Shown here: in pieces, positions 40,775 to 48,140 of the stretch
Layout: each line of letters starts with the position of its first letter
Numbering within the stretch: position 1 is the first letter of the stretch
From: an uncultured Mycoplasmatota bacterium
GTDB taxonomy: Bacteria > Bacillota_I > Bacilli_A > RF39 > UBA660
Length of the DNA stretch: 48,140 bases
Reading direction: 5' to 3'
Assembly (NCBI GenBank): GCA_900547465.1
Contig: URHJ01000007.1
Span: forward strand, 1 to 48,140
Notes under the pieces: generated by a model
Seen by the model: only the letters and a program-made list of their open reading frames with translations
Databases searched by the model: none
What the model was told of the DNA's origin: nothing
Made by a program: the position numbers and the translations under genes

Positions 40775-41602
40775 TCACTTCCCATCTATAAATTTTAGAT
40801 AATTATCATATCTACTCTTCATAATATTATTAGAAGAAACAGCTTCTTTTACACAACAATCTTCTTCTTTTGTATGCATACAGTCTTTAAAAGGACATGG
40901 ATACAAAGAAAATTCCTTAAAGCAATCCCTAATCTTTTCATTAGTAATTGAAGAAAAATTAAGAGCGGAAAATCCAGGCGTATCAAGAACTTTCCCATCA
41001 CCAAACAAGAAAAGTTCAACAACCCTAGTTGTATGTCTCCCCCTACCAAGTGCAATAGAAACTTCCCCCGTATCTAGATTAAAATTAGGATTAAGTTTAT
41101 TTAAAAGAGTTGATTTACCAGCACCTGTTTGTCCCGTAAAGACAGTTGTTTTATTATTAAGTAATTCTTTTAACTTTTGAATCTCTGTATTATCAATAAC
41201 TGTATACCCTAATTTTTTATAATACATTAATTCTTCATCTATCTCCTCTAACTCAGAAGATGTAAGCAAATCCCTTTTAGTTATACAAATAATAATATCA
41301 ACATTTTCATCTTCCATTAAAACTATCAACTTATCAAGTAAATTAAGAGAAAAGTCAGGTGTTTTTAAACTAGTAACTAACACTGCTTGATCAATATTAG
41401 AAACTTTAGGCCTAAAAAACTCATTTTTACGAGGAAGTATTTCATCAATAACGCACTTCTCTGGATCGAATATAACATAATCTCCAACTAATGGAAGTAT
41501 CTTCATCTTACGAAACTTTCCTCGACATTTACAGTCATATTTTTTACCATTTGCACTAACAATATGTAAATCACTAACAATTTTTATAATTTGACCTTTC
41601 AT
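40775..41602 (-). CDS. rsgA: Ribosome small-subunit-dependent GTPase A
   Basis: 275 residues. A circularly permuted GTPase that helps 30S maturation and leaves when GTP is hydrolysed. An N-terminal OB fold (about 1-65) binds RNA. The G motifs appear in the permuted order: TKRD (G4), then GQTGAGKST (G1), GRGRHTT (G2) and DTPGFSAL (G3). The C-terminal zinc site is seen in CPFKDCMHTKEEDC. Start ATG at 41602 with GGGGG a few bases upstream. Between the PASTA kinase and rpe in the conserved operon. Confidence 0.96.
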   Translation of the reverse strand: MKGQIIKIVSDLHIVSANGKKYDCKCRGKFRKMKILPLVGDYVIFDPEKCVIDEILPRKNEFFRPKVSNIDQAVLVTSLKTPDFSLNLLDKLIVLMEDENVDIIICITKRDLLTSSELEEIDEELMYYKKLGYTVIDNTEIQKLKELLNNKTTVFTGQTGAGKSTLLNKLNPNFNLDTGEVSIALGRGRHTTRVVELFLFGDGKVLDTPGFSALNFSSITNEKIRDCFKEFSLYPCPFKDCMHTKEEDCCVKEAVSSNNIMKSRYDNYLKFIDGK

Positions 41603-41620
41603 AATACCCCCAAATACTTA

Positions 41621-43450
41621 TTACTGGCTCTGAGTGTTAGAACTACTACCCTTATCACCAGTACCAGAACTACTACTATTGTTATTACTATTACTGCTAT
41701 TATTACTATTATTGCTACTACTGCTGTCATCTTTTTTATCTTCTTCTTTTTTAGTAGGAGTAGCCGCAACATCAATAGTTAATGTAGCCCCTTCAACTAT
41801 CTCAGAATCTTTTCTCAATGATTGTGAAATAACTTTACCAGCCTCATATGCAGATGTTTCTACATAATTAGTTTTTAAAGTAAGTCCATATTTCTTACAA
41901 AAAGCAACAGCCTCATCATAACTATATCCTTCAGATACCATATCAGGCATAACATTAACAATATTAGGAATATATAATGTAATTGAATCTCCCTTTTTAA
42001 CTTCACTACCCTTAGCTAAGGATTGACCAATTATCTTATCTTCATCAACATTACCATCTTTAACATCTTTTTTCTCAATAGTAACACTAAGTCCATATTT
42101 AGTTTCCAAAATAGTTTGAATCTCTATATAATTTTTACCAGTGTAATCTTTCAATTTAAATGTCTTTTCACCACTAGATTTATATAAAGTAACACTACTA
42201 CCCTTCTTTACTTCCTTACCCTTAGTAGGATCAGTCTTAACAATACGTCCTTCTTCTACTTTATCACTAGAAACTTCTTTTATCTTAGAATTAACTTTAA
42301 GTCCTAAATCTTCTAATCTTTTTTCGGCTTTACTAACAGTTAATCCCTTCAAATTAGGAATAGTAACCGTCTTAGGTTTAGTTAAAGCAGGTACAATAAA
42401 GAATATAATCAAAAATAATAGAACTAATCCTCCAAGTACAGAAGCAAGTATAATTATTATCTTTTTATTTTTCTTATCTTGTGCATCTTCTACTTCCACT
42501 TTTTGGGCAAGAGCTTCATCATCTTCTGCAGTCTCTTCCTCTAATTCCTCTAACTTCTTAAGTCTTTTTGTACTTTCCGTTTCATGTTCAGGATATTTAT
42601 AAACAAGAGGTTCCTCGTTCATCCTATCATCATCTAATGCCGTAAGTAAATCTTCATGCATACTTCTTGCATCATCATAACGATTCTTTGGATTTTTAGC
42701 AGTTGCTTTTAAAATAATATTTTCAATACTTTGTGGAATATTAGGATTATCCTCTCTCAAATTAGGAAGCGGATCTCTCATATGTTTAAGCGCAATTTCA
42801 ACAGCATTGTCACCTTTAAAAGGAAGTTTACCAGTTAATAACTCATAAAAAATTATTCCCATAGAGTAAATATCGCTTTTAGTAGTAGAACCCTTTCCAC
42901 TAGCTTGTTCAGGTGGTAGGTAATGAACTGAACCCATAACTGAATTTGTTTGAGTAAGTTGTGTAGAATTTAGAGCCATCGCAATACCAAAATCAGTAAT
43001 TTTAATTTGGCCATCATCTTGAATCATAATATTTTGAGGTTTCAAATCTCTATGTATAATATAAGCATCATGGGCATGAGCCATACCATCAGTAAGCTGT
43101 AACATAATATCAATAGCTTCAGATAAAGTTAAATTACCACGACGTTTTAATAATTGTTTTAAAGTCTTACCTTCAACATACTCCATTACAATATAATAAA
43201 GTCCATTATCCTCACCAACATCATACATTTCAACTATATTTGGATGAGAAAGACTAGATGCTGATAAAGCTTCTCTTTGAAAACGTCTAACAAATTTCTC
43301 ATCATTTGATAAGTCTCCTCTTAAAACTTTTATCGCAACACTACGATCTAAAATTTCATCATAACCCAAATAAACATTAGCCATTCCACCTTCACCAATG
43401 CTTTTAATTATTTCATAACGATCATTTATTTTTTGCCCCTTTGAAATCAT
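41621..43450 (-). CDS. prkC: Ser/Thr protein kinase with PASTA domains
   Basis: 609 residues. Cytoplasmic kinase domain (about 11-270) with GEGGMANVY, the Lys K41, HRDLKPQN (133-140) and DFG (153-155); acidic juxtamembrane stretch (300-325); one membrane helix (331-353); three PASTA domains outside (about 360-427, 431-498, 499-562); and a Ser/Asn-rich tail (575-609). PASTA domains bind muropeptides or lipid II, and kinases of this type control growth, division and wall synthesis. The ATG overlaps the phosphatase stop (ATGA). Next to PP2C and rsgA as in most Firmicutes. The symbol prkC follows Bacillus; stkP or pknB would be equal names. The repetitive tail, about 35 residues, is likely disordered and wall-spanning. 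Confidence 0.96.
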   Translation of the reverse strand: MISKGQKINDRYEIIKSIGEGGMANVYLGYDEILDRSVAIKVLRGDLSNDEKFVRRFQREALSASSLSHPNIVEMYDVGEDNGLYYIVMEYVEGKTLKQLLKRRGNLTLSEAIDIMLQLTDGMAHAHDAYIIHRDLKPQNIMIQDDGQIKITDFGIAMALNSTQLTQTNSVMGSVHYLPPEQASGKGSTTKSDIYSMGIIFYELLTGKLPFKGDNAVEIALKHMRDPLPNLREDNPNIPQSIENIILKATAKNPKNRYDDARSMHEDLLTALDDDRMNEEPLVYKYPEHETESTKRLKKLEELEEETAEDDEALAQKVEVEDAQDKKNKKIIIILASVLGGLVLLFLIIFFIVPALTKPKTVTIPNLKGLTVSKAEKRLEDLGLKVNSKIKEVSSDKVEEGRIVKTDPTKGKEVKKGSSVTLYKSSGEKTFKLKDYTGKNYIEIQTILETKYGLSVTIEKKDVKDGNVDEDKIIGQSLAKGSEVKKGDSITLYIPNIVNVMPDMVSEGYSYDEAVAFCKKYGLTLKTNYVETSAYEAGKVISQSLRKDSEIVEGATLTIDVAATPTKKEEDKKDDSSSSNNSNNSSNSNNNSSSSGTGDKGSSSNTQSQ

Positions 43451-44193
43451 TCTACTTCACCTTCCATATCACGTATTAAGTACGCAACCGAAATATTATC
43501 TGTTCCCCCTCGGTTATTAGCCTTTTGTATTAATTTTATAACTTTTTCTTCTATATCACTATCTTCTAGTAATACTTTTTCTATTTGATCTTTATCAAGC
43601 ATATTAGTAAGACCATCACTACTAAGTAAAATTTCACTAACTTCCATATCACAATCAAACACATCAACATCAACTTCTAACGATGCACCAAGTGCCTTCA
43701 TTAACACATTTTTCTTTGGATGATCTTTAGCTTCTTCTTTAGTAAGTTCACCAGCAGAAACTAATAGATTAACTAAAGTATGGTCATAAGTAACTTTATG
43801 AAGTTTATCATCTTTCATCACAAATCCAGACGAATCACCAATATTACCGAATAATAAATAATCTTTAGTAAGTATAGCCATAACCAATGTAGTACCCATT
43901 CCCTTACTTTCTGGATGAGTTTTTTCATATTGAAAAATCAAAGTATTAATTTCATTAACACAATCCCTAATCCAATTAACTGCATCTACTTTACTCATAT
44001 TTAAGAATGTATCATTAAAATGTTTACCCAAATAACTAATAGCAATTGAAGAAGCAACTTCTCCGGCAGAATGTCCACCCATACCATCAGCAATTGCCAT
44101 TAAATATTCACCATCTGTATTTTTAGAAATAATAACACTATCTTCATTATGATCTCGTACTTTACCAGCATCAGTTAGATAAAATGATCTCAT
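43447..44193 (-). CDS. stp: PP2C-type Ser/Thr phosphatase
   Basis: 248 residues. Reverses the PASTA kinase's phosphorylation, in the cytoplasm, using Mn/Mg. PP2C motifs: DAGKVRDHNEDS (metal Asp and Arg), AIADGMGGHSAGE, GNIGDSSGF, LLSSDGLTNML (metal Asp) and GGTDNISV. Length is normal. AAGGAGG before the ATG, which overlaps the rlmN stop (ATGA), and its own stop overlaps the kinase start in the same way, so the three are tightly coupled. The gene name prpC is used in Bacillus for the same protein. Confidence 0.95.
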   Translation of the reverse strand: MRSFYLTDAGKVRDHNEDSVIISKNTDGEYLMAIADGMGGHSAGEVASSIAISYLGKHFNDTFLNMSKVDAVNWIRDCVNEINTLIFQYEKTHPESKGMGTTLVMAILTKDYLLFGNIGDSSGFVMKDDKLHKVTYDHTLVNLLVSAGELTKEEAKDHPKKNVLMKALGASLEVDVDVFDCDMEVSEILLSSDGLTNMLDKDQIEKVLLEDSDIEEKVIKLIQKANNRGGTDNISVAYLIRDMEGEVE

Positions 44194-45209
44194 TGCATTT
44201 CCTCCTTACTTCGTAGTTGTCCACAAGCAGCACTAATATTACCACCAAATTCACGTCTGATTGTTACATTGACCCTATTCTTCTTTAGTATATCATAAAA
44301 CTTCATAATTTGCATAGCACTACTTCTCTTAAATCCTAAATTATCTGTTTCATTATAAGGAATCAAATTAACATATGCATTAATTCCTTTAATTAATTTA
44401 ACAAGTTCAAGTGCATTCTCTTCTAAATCATTGATTCCACTCAATAAAATATATTCAAAAGTAAGTCTACGATTCGTTTTCTCTGTATATTTCTTCAAAG
44501 CTTTCATTAACTCATCAAGTGGATATACTTTAGCAATAGGCATCAACTCACGTCTTAATTTATCATTAGAAGCATGTAGAGAAATTGCTAAATTAACCTG
44601 ATATGGAAAATCCATAAATTCATAAATTTTAGGAACTATTCCACAAGTAGAAACTGTAATATGTCTAGAACCAATAGCCATACCTTTAGAATGATTCATA
44701 ATTTCAATAAACTTACAAACATTAGAATAATTATCAAAAGGTTCCCCTATTCCCATAATAACTATATGAGAAATACGACTACCTAAATCTTCTTCCGCCT
44801 GTAATATTTGTAAAACCATTTCATAGGTTTCAAGATTTCTTACTTTACGTCTTCTACCAGATTCACAGAATTTGCACCCCATATTACAACCAACCTGACT
44901 AGAAACACAGATACTATTTCCATAATCATGCTTCATTAAAACGGCCTCAATATGTTCTGAATCTGACAACTTAAATAAATACTTAGAAACATCTACATCT
45001 TTTTCTACTTTAACAATTTCTAATCTATCAAAAGAAAAATCTTGCTTAATCTTATCAAGCATCTCTTTTTTTATATCAGTTACTTCATCTAATGAATGAA
45101 TCTTTTTCTGATACAACCACGTAAAAAGTTGAGATGCATGAAACTTCTTATCACCATTAGCTAAAAAATATTCTTCCATTTCTTTTAAACTTAAATTATA
45201 TAAATTCAT
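44190..45209 (-). CDS. rlmN: 23S rRNA (adenine-2503-C2)-methyltransferase RlmN
   Basis: 339 residues. A radical-SAM enzyme that methylates A2503 of 23S rRNA, and A37 of some tRNAs. The [4Fe-4S] motif is C108-x3-C112-x2-C115 (CNMGCKFC), and the methyl-carrying Cys is at position 329 (AACGQL). GIGEP and the ISLHAS block are also typical. The frame opens at a TTG at 45227, but the ATG at 45209, with GGAAGTGA upstream, gives the better start. First gene of the rlmN-stp-prkC-rsgA-rpe operon. A TATAAT at 45231-45236 is a likely -10, just after the neighbour's terminator. Confidence 0.96.
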   Translation of the reverse strand: MNLYNLSLKEMEEYFLANGDKKFHASQLFTWLYQKKIHSLDEVTDIKKEMLDKIKQDFSFDRLEIVKVEKDVDVSKYLFKLSDSEHIEAVLMKHDYGNSICVSSQVGCNMGCKFCESGRRRKVRNLETYEMVLQILQAEEDLGSRISHIVIMGIGEPFDNYSNVCKFIEIMNHSKGMAIGSRHITVSTCGIVPKIYEFMDFPYQVNLAISLHASNDKLRRELMPIAKVYPLDELMKALKKYTEKTNRRLTFEYILLSGINDLEENALELVKLIKGINAYVNLIPYNETDNLGFKRSSAMQIMKFYDILKKNRVNVTIRREFGGNISAACGQLRSKEEMQ

Positions 45210-45230
45210 AATCGTCACTTCCATCAAATT

Positions 45231-45236
45231 ATTATA
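45231..45236 (-). promoter_or_regulatory. Probable -10 of the rlmN operon
   Basis: TATAAT on the minus strand about 20 bases before the rlmN ATG. The -35 would fall in the T-run of the adjacent terminator and is not convincing. Confidence 0.45.
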
Positions 45237-45245
45237 CTAGATATT

Positions 45246-45277
45246 TAAAAAAAAAGATAGATACATAAGTATCTATC
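45246..45277 (-). terminator. Terminator after the BspA-type gene
   Basis: Nine-base-pair perfect stem GATAGATAC / GTATCTATC with a TTAT loop and a T run on the minus strand. It separates the BspA-type gene from rlmN. Confidence 0.92.
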
Positions 45278-45292
45278 AATTAAAATATTACT

Positions 45293-48140
45293 TCATGCTA
45301 TTGTCGCAGTACCTGTAATATTACAAAAACCAAATTGATCTTCTATAAATTTCTTTCCTGCCTCATCTTTAACTTTTACATTAATTCCAGATGGTACATC
45401 TTTGAATAAATAACCATTTGATTGATCTTCTGAAGCAACCAAATCAGTAGATAGTGTTGCTCCACTTATATCAACACTGGATAAATTTGAACAACCTTTA
45501 AACCAATAATCTGCATGCTCTAATTTATCCAATTGAACCCCAGACATATCAATAGTAGTTAATGATGAATTACCTTCAAACATTCCTCTAACATCAGTAA
45601 CACTAGGTATTGTAGCATTTTTCATATTAACATTCTTCAATTTAGTAGCTCCATAAAAAGCTCTATTTAATGTTGTAAGAGCAGATATATTAACACCATC
45701 TAAATTGATATTGGTAATACCTGACCCATTTATAACACCCATAATATTTGTCACAGTAGATAAATCCAAACTCTTAAAATCAAAATTTGTTAAAGATGTT
45801 GTTCCTGAAAGCATTTCTGATATATCTCTTAAACTACCAGTTTTTAATCCAGTGATATTTGTATCAGTTAAGCTAGAACATCCAGAAAAACTTCTAGATA
45901 ATGTTGTAGCTGATGATAAATCAACATTTTCCAAATTAACTCTTGTTAGTGACGAAGAGTTAGAAAACATACTACTTGCTTCAATAACACCAGATAAATT
46001 AGAATTTGATAGATTTACTGTTTTTAGTGCTGAAAGACTAGAAAAAACACCACTTAAAGATTTTAATCCAGAATAATTTGAACCACTCATATCAATACTC
46101 TCTAGTTGAGAAGCTCCATTAAACATTCCCTGTAATGATGTTAAGTTTGAATTATTCCATCCTGAAATATTAATACTTGTAAATTTAGAACCACTAAATG
46201 CATTACCTACATTTGTTAGGTTACTAGCATCAAGACTAGATAAATCTAAAGTACCTGTTACCTTAGAACTAATAAACACACCATACATCGAAGATAAATT
46301 ACCAAGTTTAATACCACTTAAATTTAGATCTGATAAACTTGTAGTACCAGCAAATGCATTATTTATGCTAGTACAATCAGGAGCATTAAAGTTATTCATA
46401 TTTACTGATGTTAACTTTTGAAGCCCAGAGAAAGTAAATTCTGTTAAACCATTGATTGTAGTATTACTAATATCAATAGTTTCTAAATTGGATAAGGTAG
46501 CAAACGTCCAGCTATTTCCTCCAGAAGATTCTACAGATACACCACTCATATCAAGATTTTTCATTCCTGTTGGGATGTCAGAAGTATATTGACTTAAGCT
46601 CATACTTCTTAAATTTAAACCATGCATATCTAGATTTTCTAACCCAGAATTAGAAAACATAAATGACATACCACCATTCGCATTATCAAGGTTGAAACCA
46701 CTTATATCAGCACTTTTTAGATTTGGAGTAGAAGCAAAAGCATGATCCATAGTTATAGCACTTGAAGTATCAAATTGAGAAAAATCTAAATTACTAATTG
46801 CTGAATTAGAAAATATATAATCAAACGTTGTTACACTTGAAGTATCCATACCTGTAAAATCAACATTTTCTAAATACTTAGTATTTTCAAAAACATAGCT
46901 TAAATTTGTTAAGTTTGGTAAAGTCGAATGGCTCAAATTAATATTTTTTGCCTTTATTCCACTCGCTAATTTATATAAACTTGTTAATTTAGGAGCATTC
47001 AAGTAACTCAAATCAATTATTTCAACTGGACCACCACCAGAATATTCATTATTTACTATAAAGCTAACATCTGTTAATTCTGGAGCATTTAAATGATTCA
47101 TATTAAAATATTTAAGATTTGGTAATCCATTTCTAGCTAGAGAGGTTATTTTAGGAAGAGACAAGTTATTAGCATTAAGAACCTCTAATTGACTATTATC
47201 AATAACGTTTTGTAGACTATCACTCAAACTATCAAAACTAAGTCCAGTTAAATTTAAATCTTTTATACTTGAATTTGAAATAATATGATTAGCACTAACT
47301 ACATTTGACACATTAAGTCCACTTAAGTCTAAGCTTTCAATATTTCTTGCTGCATAAAATATCATATCAATATTTTCTACTTTTGCATTATCAAGTCCGC
47401 TGAAATCTACACTTCCTACTGCTGAATTATAAAACATATTAGACATATTAGTTACACTTGATAAGTCCAAAACACTCAAATCCACACTAGATATATTATT
47501 AGTATCACCAAACATATTAAACATATTAGTTACTTTTGATGTATTTAAAGGTGATAAATCAATTTGTGTAATACCAGATTGCCAAAACATTAATGACATA
47601 TTAGTAACATTTGATGAATCCAACTTACTTAAATCTATTGTTTGTAAATTATTAGTAGATCCAAACATCAACCCCATATTAGTTACATTTGACGTATCCA
47701 GTGATGAGATATTTAAAGAGGTTGCCTTAACACCATTAAAGAATCCATACATATTAACTACTTGTGAAGTATCTAAATTTTCTAACCCTGTTATTGACGC
47801 TGCTGTACTAATTGCCAATAAATTGGAAGAGTCTTCTGGTGCCACTATTTTCTTACTAGCTTCTATATAAGCTGTATATGTCTTTCCATCTTCATTTAAA
47901 ACATTATATTGCATTACTGATTTATCTTGTTCTACTGATACATCATATGATGCAGCTGCTTGACTCTTCATACTTGCTGCTTTTACTACTTCTGCATTTT
48001 TTTTATTATCAAGCTTATTTACCTTAGCTTTATTATTTGTATTAGCTGTATTTGTAGGAGTATCATTAACTACTTGAAATACCACACTTGATATAGTTTG
48101 TGTTTTATCTATTGCTTTTAAATTTGCTGCTGGTGGTTTA
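45293..48140 (-). CDS. BspA/DUF285-type repeat surface protein, 5' end missing
   Basis: At least 949 residues; the start is outside the window. A GTG at 48085 could be taken as the start, but the same frame stays open to the right edge without a stop, coding a Lys/Pro/Ala-rich segment, so the gene continues upstream. After an Asn/Thr/Lys-rich N-terminal part there are about 30 repeats of 23-28 residues of the form LxxIDLSxLDxSxVTNMxxMF, the DUF285/BspA-like leucine-rich pattern found in surface proteins of Mycoplasma and gut Firmicutes. The protein ends with a small domain containing one Cys and has no LPxTG, dockerin or membrane anchor at the C-terminus. It may attach through its N-terminal part. 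A terminator follows. Confidence 0.85.
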   Translation of the reverse strand, partial: KPPAANLKAIDKTQTISSVVFQVVNDTPTNTANTNNKAKVNKLDNKKNAEVVKAASMKSQAAASYDVSVEQDKSVMQYNVLNEDGKTYTAYIEASKKIVAPEDSSNLLAISTAASITGLENLDTSQVVNMYGFFNGVKATSLNISSLDTSNVTNMGLMFGSTNNLQTIDLSKLDSSNVTNMSLMFWQSGITQIDLSPLNTSKVTNMFNMFGDTNNISSVDLSVLDLSSVTNMSNMFYNSAVGSVDFSGLDNAKVENIDMIFYAARNIESLDLSGLNVSNVVSANHIISNSSIKDLNLTGLSFDSLSDSLQNVIDNSQLEVLNANNLSLPKITSLARNGLPNLKYFNMNHLNAPELTDVSFIVNNEYSGGGPVEIIDLSYLNAPKLTSLYKLASGIKAKNINLSHSTLPNLTNLSYVFENTKYLENVDFTGMDTSSVTTFDYIFSNSAISNLDFSQFDTSSAITMDHAFASTPNLKSADISGFNLDNANGGMSFMFSNSGLENLDMHGLNLRSMSLSQYTSDIPTGMKNLDMSGVSVESSGGNSWTFATLSNLETIDISNTTINGLTEFTFSGLQKLTSVNMNNFNAPDCTSINNAFAGTTSLSDLNLSGIKLGNLSSMYGVFISSKVTGTLDLSSLDASNLTNVGNAFSGSKFTSINISGWNNSNLTSLQGMFNGASQLESIDMSGSNYSGLKSLSGVFSSLSALKTVNLSNSNLSGVIEASSMFSNSSSLTRVNLENVDLSSATTLSRSFSGCSSLTDTNITGLKTGSLRDISEMLSGTTSLTNFDFKSLDLSTVTNIMGVINGSGITNINLDGVNISALTTLNRAFYGATKLKNVNMKNATIPSVTDVRGMFEGNSSLTTIDMSGVQLDKLEHADYWFKGCSNLSSVDISGATLSTDLVASEDQSNGYLFKDVPSGINVKVKDEAGKKFIEDQFGFCNITGTATIA
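45441..47752 (-). repeat. About 30 BspA-type coding repeats
   Basis: Units of about 75 bases coding the DUF285-like pattern. The early copies keep SSNVTNMxxMF; the middle and late ones vary more (for example LPNLTNLSYVF). Counted by eye, so plus or minus a few. Confidence 0.8.

Noticed and set aside
41634..41867. Plus-strand Leu-rich open frame
   Set aside because: It is the antisense of the Ser/Asn-rich tail of the PASTA kinase; the poly-Leu composition is a by-product.
44190..44193. Mycoplasma-type code (TGA as Trp)
   Set aside because: TGA ends rlmN, PP2C, rsgA, the kinase/nucleotidyltransferase fusion and others at the expected places, and Trp is coded by TGG.
45441..47752. CRISPR-like array
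   Set aside because: The 75-base periodicity is that of DUF285/BspA protein repeats in an uninterrupted frame.
48035..48085. GTG at 48085 as the start of the BspA-type gene
   Set aside because: The same frame is open and protein-like to the window edge, and there is no ribosome site or signal peptide at the GTG.

Overview
The window looks like chromosomal DNA from a very AT-rich, Gram-positive, probably gut-dwelling Firmicute near the Bacilli/Mollicutes border. The RF39 or Erysipelotrichia-like groups are plausible guesses, not shown. The support is: gatCAB, rlmN-PP2C-PASTA kinase-rsgA-rpe and pcrA/ligA blocks of Firmicute type; AGGAGG ribosome sites; sortase, BspA-type and SipW-type surface proteins; and TGA used as a normal stop (rlmN, rsgA, PP2C), which excludes the Mycoplasma code. 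Nearly all genes lie on the minus strand. No gap exceeds 300 bases, and I saw no tRNA, rRNA, CRISPR, insertion sequence or phage gene.

Layout from left to right. 1-3630: start of a SipW-type secreted protein; YihY membrane protein; a receptor with two binding-protein-like modules and a degenerate GGDEF domain; a small membrane-anchored protein. 3677-10728: gatC-gatA-gatB, a second SipW-type protein, ligA, a small membrane-anchored protein, and a BI-1 family protein. 10765-17419: an apparent operon that begins with a sugar kinase/nucleotidyltransferase fusion and a GT8-GT2 glycosyltransferase fusion, then overlaps into pcrA and ends with a second sugar nucleotidyltransferase. 17504-21061: thioester/Cna-B adhesin, sortase, and a membrane coiled-coil protein, behind two near-identical tandem promoters.

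21310-29085: an SsuABC-type importer whose binding protein (plus strand) is separated from its ATPase and permease by a minus-strand block. That block holds a double-HD protein, an XRE regulator and a heterodimeric ABC exporter. 29128-30375: YdcF-like, DUF2752-like and small membrane proteins. 30445-38394: the most striking locus, a 2160-residue secreted protein with an N-terminal cohesin-like domain, about 20 cadherin-like beta-sandwich repeats and a C-terminal dockerin. It is followed in the same apparent operon by a membrane-anchored protein with its own cohesin-like domain. 38487-40107: a secreted 3D-domain protein and a Gln-rich membrane protein. 40144-45209: the rlmN-stp-prkC-rsgA-rpe operon. 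45293 to the right edge: a BspA-type repeat surface protein whose start lies outside the window.

The accessory content is mostly cell surface: a possible cohesin-dockerin assembly, a sortase-anchored covalent adhesin, SipW-type proteins, a large repeat protein, and sugar-activation and glycosyltransfer genes that could decorate the envelope. The PASTA kinase/phosphatase pair is the likely envelope-sensing system. Most functions are family-based; the cohesin-dockerin assembly idea is inference.
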